This document shows positions 32,857-44,889 of a DNA stretch of 64,000 bases, one piece after another. Position 1 is the stretch's first letter. Each line of letters opens with the position of its first letter. The stretch comes from Lycium barbarum (taxonomy: Eukaryota; Streptophyta; Magnoliopsida; Solanales; Solanaceae), in the NCBI RefSeq assembly GCF_019175385.1, contig NC_083337.1, forward strand, positions 44,306,938-44,370,937. Direction: 5' to 3'. A program made the translations under genes and the position numbers. A model generated the notes under the pieces. That model worked only from the letters and a program-made list of their open reading frames with translations, ran no database searches and was not told where the DNA came from.

Positions 32857-35000
32857 TGTCACGACCTAACTAGAGGGCCATGATAGGTACCGGGAGCTAG
32901 CCTACCGAGCACCACCTGTCAAACTTATCATCAACTCAACCTGAACATACGCTATTCTCAACACACAGCTTATCATGAAATGATCATCATTTACTTCTCA
33001 AAACATATATATATACACATATACATAAGCCCACAAGGCTATAAAATGATGTACAGAATCACTGAAGAGATCATAGAACATCTACTACCCACACATAAGT
33101 ATCTACGAGCCTCTAGCTGGAGTACTGACATTATAAGGATGGGACAGGACCCCTCCATGCCCCAAATATGTACACCAAGGAATATACCAATAGTCGGCAA
33201 CTCCGGAGTATTGGAGTACTCCCGTATGGCTGCTGACAAAGCTCCTATGTATCTGGACTGTCTCCCTGTCTACCTGCGGGCATGAACACAGCGTTCATAA
33301 AAGAAAGGACGTCAGTATGAACAATGTACTGAGTATGTAAGGCATGTATAACAATAGAAAAAGAAAGTAAGAGAGCATAAAATGCAAAGATAACCTGTAA
33401 CTGATGGCCTCTTAAGGCGGAGTCATGCATGCTAACTTTTACATAGATAAACATCACCATTTCATACATACATATGCATAAGTAAACTATGTCAATCATA
33501 TATCAACATTAGCCCGTGTCTGGCGTAATCATCTCACGCCGCCCACTAGTAGTGACTGCCCGGCCAACTAGTTCCATTGTAATCATCATTATAGCCGCCC
33601 ACTACGCCCAGCGTAGTGGTGTCTGCCCTGCCAATTAGGCACGGTGTAATCATCATCATCAAAGCCGCCCACTACGCCCATCGTAGTGGTGTCTGCCGGA
33701 CCAACTAGGCACGGTGTATTTCCATATATAAATAACATCTAGAATTCGTTAACAACTAAACGTTCTCCTTCCAAGCTCACAACTCTACATTCAAGAGAAT
33801 TCGTACCATGATTAGGCCATTGGAAACATACTTAAGGCTAAACTAAAGCAACTAAGAGGATAACGAAAATTGGGCAGCATTTCCTTTGTTTCGACAACTT
33901 TCTCCATAAAATAAACAACTCCCAAACATCCATAGCAACACCCATAATATCATAATCAATAAACTTCCTCAAGTCAAACATTATTCAATCCTCACAATCC
34001 CCTTTCAAAGTCATTCATAACCATAGCTACAACATAATACTTCCTCCATATCCTTAGCATCATTCATAACAATATTATACTCATAGCATACTAAGAATCA
34101 TGACTCAAGTTAACTTACTACTCAAAATATTATTATTTCCATATTTGAGCTCATACTATACTTTCTTCTCTCATCCAAGTCATTCAACCACTCAAATACT
34201 CTCAATAACATGGAATGGAGGTAAACATCACCTTTGATTATGTAGGAATGAGCTTTGGATGAAGATACTTCACTTGAGAGAAACCCCAACTTCAATACCA
34301 AAGGATTTCTTGACTTTTACAAACCCTAGTGAGCTTCTTTGCACTTGATTATTTTGATTCGTAGTGTTTAATCTTTGATTTCCCTTGGATTTGTGTTGAT
34401 ATAGGGAGTGGAATATTCTAGAGTTCTCAATAGGTGTGGAGAATGTGAGAAATGAAAAATAGGAACTTGGGTCTCATATATATAAATTTGATAATCTGAC
34501 CCGACATGATTTATACGAACACTTATATGGTCCGTATAATTTTATACGGTCCCTATAAGTGACCGTAGAATTTTACCAACAAACGACCCTTTCTGTGACT
34601 ATTATACGGACCTTATAAAGTTATACAGACCGTATAAGTGATCGTATAACTCACCTTTTCCAAAATTGTTTTCGTTGATTTGTTCGATCTCAAATCCTTA
34701 TGGAATCTTCTTGACACTTGTTTAACACTTCATTAATCATCTAAGGTGCCCTATAACTCCTTCCCAAGACATTACTAAACAATCGTTAAGTCGATAATTG
34801 CAAAAACCTACCCAAACATGACTTATACTTTACTTTCTTCGACGAACTTAGTTTCACCGATTCATATGACTTTGGAACCTTGAAGTACGCACTCTAAAGC
34901 CATACAATACTCTCCTTAACTTCCTAAGGACTTCATTCTTACCTTAATCCCGCATTAATCTGTTCATAACGCAACAACTCAAAATTTCTGATATGTAACA
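32857..35000 (-). mobile_element. C3 3' LTR (2144 bp)
   Basis: On the plus strand TGTCACGACCTAAC ... TGATATGTAACA. It contains the TCAGTAT/GTACTGA hairpin (33312-33332), repeated CGCCCACTACGCCCA units (33530-33715), a minus-strand TATA box (about 34476-34487) and an ACGGTCC palindrome block (34511-34650). Confidence 0.85.
34511..34650. repeat. Palindrome block in C3 U3
   Basis: 34521-34560 forms near-perfect long arms (ACTTATATGGTCCGTATAA against TTATACGGTCCCTATAAGT, 17 of 19 pairing). Further TTATACGGACC and TATACAGACCGTATA units lie at 34602-34638. In element sense it lies just upstream of the TATA box. Confidence 0.8.
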
Positions 35001-35042
35001 TTCCCCCCCCCCCCCCCCCCAAGAACATTCGTCCTCGAATGT
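35001..35042 (-). other. C3 polypurine tract (18 G) and pre-PPT hairpin
   Basis: An 18-nt C run (35003-35020) is G18 in element sense. ACATTCG-TCCT-CGAATGT (35025-35042) is a perfect hairpin adjoining it. Confidence 0.9.
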
Positions 35043-35199
35043 TAGGCTTTCGGGGATTTTACAAAAATTTCGCCAGAGTTTCCCTGTAATATGATACTAC
35101 CATCCTTCCACAGCAACCCATAATAACATCGCCTTACAGGGCTACAACCACAGTAAGAAAACATGGCCACAAACGACCAAAAACATCTAAAGAAAGTAT

Positions 35200-36640
35200 T
35201 ACATACCTCATCCTGAGCCTTTTTTGAGGGTGGAAATAAATGTGGATATCTGGCCTTTATATCTTATTTTGCTTCCTAAGTTATTTCCTCTCTGTTATTG
35301 TTTCTCCATAAAACCTTAACTGAGGTTACATCTTTGGTTCTGAGCTTCCATACTTGCCTATCTAGTATGGAAATAGGTACTTTTCATAAGTCAACTTCTC
35401 AGTAACTTGAACATCATCTACCGGCACAATTCTAGAAGGATCTCCAACACACTTACGAAGCATCGACACATGAAAAACTAGATGGACTGACTAATGTTCT
35501 GGAGGTAAGTCTAGCTCATAAGCCACTTGACCTACCTTGCATATAATCTCATAAGGTCCGATATATCGGGGACTAAGCTTGCCCTTCTTGCCGAATCTCA
35601 TTATGCCCTTCATGGGCGACACATCTAGGAATACCCAATTATTAACTTGGAATTCCGAATCTCATCGACGATTGTCCGCATAAGATTTCTGGCAACTCTG
35701 AGCAGTCAACAATCGGTCTTGGATAAGCTAAATCTTCTCTATTGCCTGCTGAATCAATTATGGGGCTATTAATTGTGTCTCTCCTACTTCAAACCATCCA
35801 ATTGGCGATCTACACTTCCTCCCGTATAGAGCTTTATACGGGGCCATCTGGATACTATAATGATAATTGTTGTTATAAGAAAATTCGATAAGCGACAAAT
35901 GATCATCCCAATTACCTCCGAAGTCTAATACACATTCCCGTAACATATCTTTCAAGGTCTGAATAGAGCGTTCAACTTTTTCATCAGTCTGTGGATGAAA
36001 TGCCGTGCTGAGTCTCACTTGGGTACCCAAACCTTCTTGAAAGGACTTCGAAAATTTAGCTGTAAATTTTGCTCCTCTGTCTGTGATAATGGATACTGGG
36101 ACACCATAGAGTCGCACTACTTCCTTAAGGTATAGCTTTGCATAATCTTCTGCTGAGTATGTAGTTCTGATTGGAAGAAAATGAGCTGATTTTGTAAGTC
36201 TGTCCACGATTACCCATATGGAGTCATATTTAGGTCGAGAATAAGGCAAGCCTACAATAAAATCCATATTGATTACTTCCCATTTCCAGGTTGGAATTTC
36301 CATAGCTTGCAACAATCCGCCTGGCTTTTGATGCTCAATTTTCACTTGTTGACAAGTTGGACATTGAACTACAAACTCTGCTATATCTTTCTTCATCCCG
36401 TCCCACCAATACATTGATTTAAGGTCATGATTCATCTTTGTCGCTCCTGGATGAACAGAATAACAGGAGTAATGAGCTTCTTCCAGAATCTGGTGGCGTA
36501 ATCCTGCAAAATCTGGAACACATAACCTGCTTCGATACCTGAGAATCCCATCTGCAAAAATCTCAAATGGTGACTTTTCCTTCTGGGGAAGTGTATCTCT
36601 GTAATGACTCAACTTAGGGCTTTCATATTGGCACTTTTCA
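35200..36640 (-). pseudogene. C3 integrase with chromodomain-like end
   Basis: 36612-35758 is open for 284 codons. It has a zinc region (HSCYSVHPGATKMNHD ... CPTCQQVK), MDFIVGLPYS (Asp), IITDRGAKF (Asp) and HPQTDEKVERSI (Glu), then APYKALYGRKC. After a stop at 35758 the C-terminal module is still readable (GKLSPRYIGPYEI, VAYELDLPPE, VFHVSMLRKCVGDPSRIVPV) down to about 35400, with several stops and frame changes in the chromodomain region. Function is lost C-terminally. Confidence 0.85.
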
Positions 36641-37448
36641 CCTCCACTAGTAAGGATGAAATAGCTGGATTATGAACAGAAACTCCTGCATTGCCCGAGT
36701 CCACTAAGAGAACCCCTAGGTTAGCTAGCTGGTGGAGCTCACGGACTAATTCCTACTTTTCCAGCTGAACATCACATAAACTGCCCATGAATTTACGGCT
36801 AAGAGCATCGGCCACCACATTCGCTTTTTCGGGATGATATAAGATACTCACATTATAGTCTTTCAACAGCTCTAACCACTGCCCCTGTTGTAGATTCAAC
36901 TGCTTCTACTTGAAAATATACTGGAGACTTTTATGATCTGTATATATATCAATATGAACACCATACAAGTAATGTCTCCATATCTTTAGTGCATGGATAA
37001 CCGTAGCTAATTCAAGGTCATGGGTCGGATAATATTTCTCGTGTTTCCTTAACTGCCTGGAGGCATAGGCAATAACCTTACCGTGCTGCATCAACACACA
37101 GCCCAACCCCACACCGGAGGCATCACAATAAACAACATAACCTTCTGATCCTTCTGGAAGTGTCAGGACTGGGGCTGAAGTCAATCTATCTTTCAATTCC
37201 TGGAAGCTGTGCTCACAAGCATCAGTCCACTGAAATTTCACTGATTTTTGAGTTAGCTTCATCAATGGTGCTGAAATAAAGGAAAACCCTTCCACAAATC
37301 TTCTATAGTAGCCTGCCAATCCCAGAAAGCTACGGACCTCTGTAGGCATTGTAGGCCTTGGCCAAGTCTTCTCAGCCTCAATCTTTTGAGTATCAACCCG
37401 AATACCGTCAACTGAGATAATATGGCCCAGAAAAGTCATAGAATTCAA
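36641..37448 (-). pseudogene. C3 RT connection and RNase H
   Basis: 37448-36906 reads [34 protein letters not shown], then RNase [35 protein letters not shown] and [15 protein letters not shown] (CAG to TAG type) at 36905 interrupts it before [18 protein letters not shown] and ADALSRK (about 36780-36900). Confidence 0.85.
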
Positions 37449-37454
37449 CTAAAA

Positions 37455-38250
37455 CTCACATTTTTGAAAACTTGGCATACAATTCACGAGTCCAAAGAAT
37501 TCCAAGTAAAATACGTAGATGATTTGCATGCTCTGTTTCTGACCGAGAATATACTAGAATGTCATCGATGAACACGATTACAAATAGATCCAGGAAAGGT
37601 CTGAACACATTATTCATCAAATTCATGACCACTGCCGGAGCGTTAGTCAACCCGAATGACATTACCCGAAATTCGTAATGACCATATCTGGTCCTGAAAG
37701 CCGTCTTCGGAATGTCTTTTTCTCTAACTCTCACTTGATGAGATCCTGATCTTAGATCTATCTTTGAAAACCACTTGGCACCCTACAATTGATCAAACAA
37801 ATCGTCGATTCTTGGAAGTGGATATTTATTCTTTATTGCCACATTGTTCAACTACCTATAGTCAATGCACATTCGTAGGGAACCATCTTTCTTTCTTAAA
37901 AAAAAAACAGGTGCTCCCCATGGCGATGAACTGGGCCTAATAAATCTCTTCTCGAGCAAATCCTTCAGTTGTGCCTTTAACTTTTTTAATTCTGCAGGAG
38001 CCATTCTGTGAGGAGGAATAGATATGGGTTCGGTGTCCATCAGCACATCAATAGTAAAGACTATCTCCCGTTCCGATGGAAGTCCTGGAAGCTCATCTGG
38101 AAATACATCTGGAAACTCATTTACTACCGGGATGGATTGAAAAGTTGGCGATTTTCTTCGGTGTCATGAACTCGTACTAAATGATAAATATAGCCCTTAG
38201 AAATCATCTTCCTCGCATTGAGATATGAAATAAACCTATCTCTTGGAGAT
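37455..38250 (-). pseudogene. C3 reverse transcriptase
   Basis: Blocks [20 protein letters not shown] and [20 protein letters not shown] (38046-37852) are followed by a stop. Next come [10 protein letters not shown] and 37734-37456 with [11 protein letters not shown] and the polymerase site [13 protein letters not shown] (about 37545-37584). The catalytic Asp pair is intact; stops at 37852 and near 37790 break the frame. Confidence 0.85.
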
Positions 38251-38600
38251 GCTGTGTTATCCTTCCACTCAAGCACTATTCTCCTGGAAATTGAAACTGA
38301 ACTATTTTTGTCCTGCAATCCACATTAGCATAGCAAGAAGCCGACCAGTCCATGCCCATAATAACATCAAAATCTAACATTTCCAGCTCGATTAAATCAG
38401 CTATAGTGTGACGATCACACACCATAATTACATAATTTTTATATACTTGTCTAGCTATTACTGGGTCACCAACAGGAGTAGATGCTTCAAAAGGCTTGAT
38501 TGGCTTAGGTTTCACCCCAATACGACCAACAACATAAGGAGTGATATATGATAAAGTAGAACCCGGATCAATCAATGCATAAACATCATAGGAGAATACT
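38251..38600 (-). pseudogene. C3 aspartic protease
   Basis: The 38575-38276 frame begins MIDPGSTLSYITPYVVGRIG (active site DPGST) and continues to DFDVIMGMDWSASCYANVDC. Same arrangement as C1. A stop at the end of this frame separates it from RT. Confidence 0.85.
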
Positions 38601-39995
38601 GATAATATACCTGTGACAATGTCAGGGGAGGACTCAACATCCTATCGCCCGGCTAATGCATAAATATGGGGCTGAGGGCCACTCGAATTGGATACTACCC
38701 CTCTGCCCCTACCACAACCTGCTAATGTATGGGGAGTTTGTCCTACAGGGCGCATGGACGAAGAAGAGCCAGCTACTGATCCTATGGGCTGGGCCAACTC
38801 TACCACTCATCGATGGACAATCACGCATCATATGCCCAGTCTGACCACAGGCATAACAAGCGTCTGAGCCTCGACGACACTGACCCGCATATAATCTACC
38901 ACACTGGCTGCATCGTGGTACCGATGGTCTCATCTGACTAAGATCACCTCCAAACTGGGAACCCAAAACTTTCGAACTCTGAGCTGATCCAGAATAAACG
39001 GGGCGATCAAATCTCCTACCTGCAAATCGAGGAAGTGCGCTAGCCGTGGATTGGACTGAATATCTGGAGTACTGTGGCCTCTGACCCTCTCTATACTAAC
39101 TACTAGTACCAGCAGATCTGGCCCTCTTACTATGCCCCCTATAAATGTCGCGCTCACCCTTGTGCGGCCGCTTGTTGCTCTTCCAAATTCTGGGCGTGGG
39201 CCTGAATACGAGAGATGTCCATCCCTTCCTGAAGTGAAGCTGTCAAACAATCTTTGATCAAATGTGGCCCTAAGCCACTCACAAATCGATGCACCCAGTC
39301 TCCCACATCGGCCACCATGGTCGGAGCATACCTAGCCAATGAATTAACGCGGAGACTATACTCCCGAGAACTCATATTTCCTTGCTTTAGATTCAAGAAC
39401 CTGTCAGCTTGGGTCCTTCAAATCTCGGGTGGCAAATAGTAGTGGATGAAAACATCTACGAACTCCTGCCAAATCGAGGGAGGTGCATTGTCCCCTCTCG
39501 AAAGTATCCAATTATTATACCAAGGAACCGCTACATCCCGCAACCTATATGACGCCAACTCCACTGACTCAGTATCAGAAGCATGTATTATTCTTAGCGT
39601 CCTCAACATTTCATCTATAAAGCCCTGCGGATCCGTCTTTGACCCAAAAAATTCTAGAGGATTCAAACTCATAAAATCACGGGCTCTGGCACTAGTCGCT
39701 CTATCACCGGGACCCTCACTCTACCGCTGAGCCTGGGCGGCAACTAATTGGGTCAATAGCTAAATAACCTCGATCATCTGTTGGCCGGAAGCACCCGATA
39801 GAGGAACTGGAGGCATTGGAGTTAGGGTGGAGACCCCTTCATGCTCCTCTAAGATAGGCGAAGTGTGAGAGGTATGAGATGGAGCCTTATTATGGGATTC
39901 AACTTCCTCTATATTTACCGGTGGCTCCCTTTCAGTCGCCTTCCTGTCGCTGTCTTGCCCTTTTGGGCAGCTGTTGCTTTCCTCTTTACGGGCAT
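38601..39995 (-). pseudogene. C3 gag, several stops
   Basis: The start is MPVKRKATAAQKGKTATG at 39995. A frameshift soon after joins EREPPVNIEEVESHNKA in another frame, ending with a stop at 39760. Capsid part LNPLEFFGSKTDPQGFIDEM (39669-39610) to PPEI (39418), then REYSLRVNSLARYAPTMV to EEQQ (39396-39154). Zinc knuckle CYACGQTGHMMRDC at 38817-38858. The overall layout equals C1 gag. Confidence 0.85.
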
Positions 39996-40106
39996 GGCTG
40001 AAATCATAGTGCATGATTAGAGAGAAAAGAGGAATCTTACATTATAGCTCTATCGCACGATCTATGAAGAAAAATGACGGTCATTATTCCAAAATGCCCT
40101 GCAGCC

Positions 40107-40147
40107 TCTTGTTTATAAGTGTGGCTGCTTCACACCCATAAATAAGA
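40107..40147 (-). promoter_or_regulatory. C3 leader hairpin
   Basis: Outer arms TCTTGTTTAT (40107-40116) and ATAAATAAGA (40138-40147), 9 of 10 paired. Inner arms GTGTG (40119-40123) and CACAC (40131-40135). The GCGCGC loop word is degraded to GCAGC. Confidence 0.65.
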
Positions 40148-40189
40148 TTGTACTGGACACAGCTCGTAGACACACCCTAGGACGGAACT

Positions 40190-40201
40190 GCTCTGATACC
40201 A
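40190..40201 (-). other. C3 primer binding site
   Basis: GCTCTGATACCA on the plus strand = TGGTATCAGAGC in element sense, 4 nt from the LTR at 40206. Confidence 0.9.
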
Positions 40202-40205
40202 CTTT

Positions 40206-41998
40206 TGTCACGACCTAACTAGAGGGCCATGACGGGTACCTGGAGCTAGCTTACCGAGCACCACCTGTCAAAAGTATCATCAACTCAACCTGAACATACG
40301 CTATTCTCAACACACAACTTATCATGAACTGATCTTCGTTTACTTCTCAAAATATATACACACACATATACATAAGTCCACAAGGCTACCAAATGATGTA
40401 CAAAATAAACACTGAAGAGATCATAGAACATCTACTACCCACACATAAGTACTAGGAGCCTCTAACTGGATTATTGAAATCACAAGGATGGGACAGGACC
40501 CCACCATGCCCCAAATATGTACACCAAAGAATATACCAATAGGCGGCAACTCCGGAGTAGTGGAGTGCTCCCGTATGGCTGCTGACAAAGCTCCTATGTA
40601 TCCGAACCGTCTCCCTGTCTACCTGCGGGCATAAACGCAACGTCCATGAAAGAAAGGACGTCAGTACGAACAAATGAGCATGGATACATATATATAATTA
40701 ACATGATAAAAATATCTATAGGAGGGCATTAGTATGACCAACATGTAACCACCACGTTAGCACGTGGCGTTTGATCTCTACTCGATCAGCTAAGCAATCT
40801 TGTACCTTGCCGGGGTACAAGACATGGACATGATATGAATGGATCCAAATCGCTCAATGGGGAAAATATGAAGGAATCGTCCTACTAGGCGGAGCGATCC
40901 TTATCCTACGTTTGCATACGTAGTTTCAGGTATGAAACATTCCCGGTAATCTGTGCAACTCCCAAATACATGAACATGGATATACTTGTCTTAGTAGCCC
41001 ATGAGTTAAATAAATTGCTTGTAAACATGATTCTTGCTTGTATCATAACATTGGCGGTAATATATTATATAACTTGTATGAAACCATGGAGACATGTAGG
41101 ATTTTTTTAAAGCTAACTATAATATTTCATAACATGCATGTAAGAACCCATGGAATGCAAAATATGGGTTTTCATGTATTATGGAGAGATTCTCAATAAC
41201 CAAAAGGGACTATTAAGAATACAACAACGAAGTAATCATACAACAATAGTATATCAAGATACATGTACTTAGGGTTATCATGAATATGGCTAAAAACCTA
41301 GTTTTAGTGTAACTTGTATAATCATGGAAAAATATGATGTGGGGAAGAACAAGGATGTTTCCACACATCAATAGAAACACCACATACTTGGTAATTCTCC
41401 AAAACTTGTAAAATTCCAAAAGATTAAACCTTGAGCCTTGAGATGGGTTTTCTTGAAAACCCTAGGTTAAGAATGATGAATCTTATTTAGAAATCATGGA
41501 TAGATGTTAGAATTCACTTTGAATGGTTGGAATAGGCTTACCTTGTTGTTTTGGAATGATGGGAGAAGAAAACCTTCGTTCTAGGGCTTGGAGAATGTGA
41601 AAATTGAAAAAAGAACTGAAAATGACGTATTTGTACTTAACTATGTCGGGAATTTATACGGGCAACTTTTACGGTTCGTATAAGTTGGCCGTATTTGACC
41701 ATGATTAAAATCCCAGAAACTGGAATTTCCCAATTGAGTTCCACGAACTGAAATACGGTCTGTATAACTTTATACGGTTCGTATAGAAGCATTTCATAAA
41801 CTTGGCAGAAACTAGAATTTTTCCTCCTGCGCAACACGGACTGGTTATACGAGTCGTATAATAATATACGGTTCATATAACTGGTCGTATAAATGGAACT
41901 TTGATGAACTGAGACAAATTTATTTCCCACACTTCTCATCTGGTCTTCTAAGTATCAAATCATGAACGTAACCTAGTTTAAAGGAACGAGGTGTTACA
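40206..41998 (-). mobile_element. C3 5' LTR, hybrid of two LTR families (1793 bp)
   Basis: 40206-40672 matches the C3 3' LTR (32857-33320). From 40673 on the sequence is unrelated to that copy (ACCACGTTAGCACGTGGCG, TACCTTGCCGGGGTACAAG and so on) and ends GAGGTGTTACA at 41998. Palindromes of the TTATACG-TCGTATAA kind lie at 41650-41890. The switch point falls in the loop of the TCAGTAC hairpin. Confidence 0.8.
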
Positions 41999-42302
41999 AT
42001 ATCTCCCCATGGGATCATTTCTCCTCGAATGATGGGTCATGGTTAAGAATATGAATGGACATGGTCTGAATACATGAATGTGAAGGGAACATGACATGAA
42101 ACATGGAGACTGAATTAACATGACATAGTTACATAGGAACATGAATTCTGAGACATGGAACATGGGCACTGGATACATGACATGAACGTGAAACATGAAA
42201 CATGACATGGACTATGGAAGGTTACCTTGAGTGTTCTCTGCTTGCTCTTCAAACAAAAATATGGGTATTTGGATTTCATGTCCTCTTCGGTTTCTCATGT
42301 AA
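41999..42302 (-). pseudogene. Tail of another minus-strand element (C3b): pol end, ACATGA-rich UTR, PPT
   Basis: In element sense the left part is TEEDMKSKYPYF (42297-42240, integrase tail), then an ACATGA-rich UTR (42045-42215). Next is a hairpin with core TCATT ... AATGA around TCCT (42016-42034) and a polypurine stretch next to the LTR start at 41998. The LTR at 41998 is therefore followed by a 3' UTR, which shows it served as a 3' LTR on this side. C4 cuts the rest at 42303. Confidence 0.7.
42045..42215. repeat. ACATGA/AACATG-rich low-complexity stretch
   Basis: Irregular recurrence of ACATGA, ACATGG and AACATGA, at least a dozen occurrences, within the C3b 3' UTR. Confidence 0.7.
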
Positions 42303-43856
42303 TGTTACATCTCGAAAATCCCTGATTTATTGCCTTGTGAATAGACTAATGTGAGCTTAAGATGAACATGAAGTCCTTACAAGATTAAGAAGAGTATTAG
42401 ATAGCTTAAAGTGCGTACCATGAGATTTCGAAGTCATATGGATATGTGAGACTAAGTTGTTGAAGGAAGTGAATGTAAGTCATGTTTGGAAGGGTTTTCA
42501 CAATAGTTGATTTTATATGTATTTAGTGATGTCTTGAGGGGCTTCAATAGGGCCCATTGTATGGTTAATGAAGTGTTATATAAGTCCCAAGAAGGTTCCA
42601 CAAGGATTAGAGGTTGAACGAATCGTCGAGAGTGAAGTTCGGAAATTTCCAGTTTGTATGGCCCATTGTACGGACCATATAAATTATACGGCCCGTATGG
42701 TAGTCCGTAGAAAGCTTCCAGAGAGGGGTGATTTCCTGGAGGGATTATACGGTCCAATTGTATGAACCGTATAAATTATAAGGGCCGTATATTTGGCCGT
42801 ATATCCGGGTCGGGCCAAAATTCTATTTTTGTTATATATGGCCCCGTTGTTCATTATTTCATTTCCCACACTCTCACCAAGTATTAAGAGCTCCAAACCC
42901 TTCTCCAAGAATATTCCACTCAAACCCAAGAGATAACAAGGATCAAGAGGCAAGAATCAAGATATCCATGTGGTAGAAGTCTTGCCAGGGTTAGTAGACT
43001 ACAAGAAATTCTTGGGTATTGTAACTAGGGTTTTGCAAAAGTTGATAACCTACTCCAAATCTCATTCTTATGAGATAAAAGGTCAGCTTTCATGTTTATT
43101 TCATGTTATCAAGAATGTTTAGTTGTTGAACAACTTGGGTAGAAGGAGAAGGTAGAAGATGATGTCTAAATGTAGTTTTCATGATGTTTTTGAGTAGTGA
43201 GCTAACTTAAATCATGATTCTTAGTATGATATGGATACAATCTTTTTATAGAAGGTAATAATGATGATGAGAAAGCGTTTTATGAAAAATGTGCAAAGGG
43301 TTGGTGTGAAGTTGTTAGTGTAAGTTGAATGTGTATAGAAGGCTTAATGGAATGTGATCACTTGATTATGATATTGTAGATGTTATTATGGTTAATTGGG
43401 AGTTGTTTTGTAATATAGTGGAAGTTGATGAAATAAGGGAAATGCTGCCCAATTTTCGTTAACTCATCAATTATTCTAGTTTGAATTTAAGAGTATCATT
43501 AAGGTTTAACCAAGCTATGAATGCTTTTAAATGTATATTTTTTCCAAGTTTCGACTGTGAACGTTAAGTAGTTATGGAGACAACGAGGTATATAAGGCTA
43601 ACCCTTCTTTCATTAAGGCATGGTCCCATTGCTAAATACCTTCATATGAGTTTTATAACGTCTTCCAAATGACTTCATTCCTAGAATCGCTAAGGCTCAT
43701 GATCCTTGATAAATCTCATGATACCATTGGTCCCATCCTATGATAGTTGAATCTCTAAGGAAGGATATAATGAAAATGATGATGACGATGATAATGTTGA
43801 GAACATGTATGTAGTCTTATGTATACATATTTATGTATTAAAGTAAGACTACTAAG

Positions 43857-44030
43857 AACACCGAGCTTATATGGCCGGGTCTGATACCTATCGCGCGCAC
43901 ACCACTGCAGTTGGGTATGGATAACACTGAGCCTTGGTATGGCCAGGTATGTATAACAACGAACTTTATGATGGTCGGGTATGTAAGACACTGAACCTCT
44001 ACGGTCGGGTATGATACTACTACAAATATA
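43857..44030 (+). repeat. Four degenerate ~34-40 bp repeats in C4 LTR
   Basis: Each unit has ACACCGAGC / ACACTGAGCC / AACGAAC / ACTGAACC followed by TATGG(C/T)C(G/A)GGTATG. The position matches the tandem blocks of C2, C3 and C5. Confidence 0.75.
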
Positions 44031-44180
44031 AATGTATGAAGTAGAAGGTTCCCATTAGAAAGAGAGTAAGTAAATATGATGAACCACGCTAGAGGAATAA
44101 ATGGCTTCATTATCTCGTGACTTTTCTATCTTATGTCATTTCTTATGCTTCTATTATGATGTTTATTATGCTTTACATAC

Positions 44181-44201
44181 TCAGTACATTATTCGTACTG
44201 A
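44181..44201. promoter_or_regulatory. TCAGTAC/GTACTGA hairpin in C4 LTR
   Basis: Perfect 7-bp arms, 7-nt loop, followed by CGTC so that TGACGTC is formed. The same object occurs in C2 (20330-20350, 26986-27005), C3 (33312-33332) and C6 (51669-51689). Confidence 0.85.
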
Positions 44202-44685
44202 CGTCTTTTAGTTGTGGACGCTACGTCATGCCCGCAGGTGGACAGGGAGATAGACTTGATCTTTAGGCTGCTTATCCAGAGATTGCATAGAGGAGCTCCA
44301 TTTGATCCGGAGCTGCAGCTTGGGTACTATTCTTTTGTGTATATATGGGCATGGCGGGGTTCTGTACCGTCCTTATGATGATGTTTCATACTCTTCTTAG
44401 AGGCTCATAGACAGTCATGTATAGTAGATGTCTTTTGCCTTGTCGGCTCATACCTTTGGTATATTGTTTTTTTAGCCTCGTCGGCTTTTTTGTTTGAATA
44501 CGAGCGTAGTTGTTGATGTTGATATAGAAGTGTCATTACCTAATGAGATTCGTATTATTTATGTATAGAAACCATGAGTAGGCCATGTGGCTCACCTAGA
44601 TGTGGATATGAATATACGATGAGAGGTGTCGGGTGGGTTAGCACCAGGTGCCTGTCATGGCCCTCCAATTGGGTCGTGATAAAAG

Positions 44686-44697
44686 TGGTATCAGAGC
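44686..44697 (+). other. C4 primer binding site
   Basis: TGGTATCAGAGC, exact iMet-type site, 4 nt after the LTR. Confidence 0.9.
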
Positions 44698-44741
44698 AGT
44701 TCCGTCCTAGGGTGTGTCTACGAGCCGTGTCCAGTAGAGAC

Positions 44742-44780
44742 TTGTTTATGGGTGTGTTGTGCGACACACTTATAAATAGG
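44742..44780 (+). promoter_or_regulatory. C4 leader hairpin
   Basis: Outer arms CTTGTTTAT (44742-44750) and ATAAATAG (44773-44780), partly decayed. Inner perfect arms GTGTGT (44753-44758) and ACACAC (44765-44770) around TGTGCG. Confidence 0.6.
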
Positions 44781-44889
44781 AGGCTGCGGGCATTTTAGGA
44801 ATGAATGACCTTCTTTCTTCATAGATCGCGCGATAGAGCTGTGATATAAGGATTTCTCTTTCCTTAACCGTGTGCTATGTATTTCACAA

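Larger units (their letters stand above)
32857..41998 (-). mobile_element. C3: minus-strand chromovirus with one hybrid LTR
   Basis: 3' LTR 32857-35000, interior 35001-40205 with a polypurine tract, pol, gag and PBS, and 5' LTR 40206-41998. The two LTRs match only over their last ~470 bp (element sense) and then belong to different families. The flanking 5-mers AACCA and ATATC differ, as expected if one LTR is recombinant. Confidence 0.8.
42303..44681 (+). mobile_element. C4 5' LTR (2379 bp)
   Basis: TGTTACATCTCGAAAATCC ... GGGTCGTGATA (terminal CA mutated to TA). Contents: palindromic TATACGG words (42655-42803), a TATA box GTTATATATG (42831-42840), four ~34-bp GGTCGGGTATG repeats (43857-44030) and the perfect TCAGTAC/GTACTGA hairpin (44181-44201). 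Confidence 0.85.

Noticed and set aside
35001..35020. Poly-C run as an assembly gap filler
   Set aside because: It sits exactly where the polypurine tract is expected and the same G18 occurs in C5; it is a real PPT, although its exact length may be uncertain.
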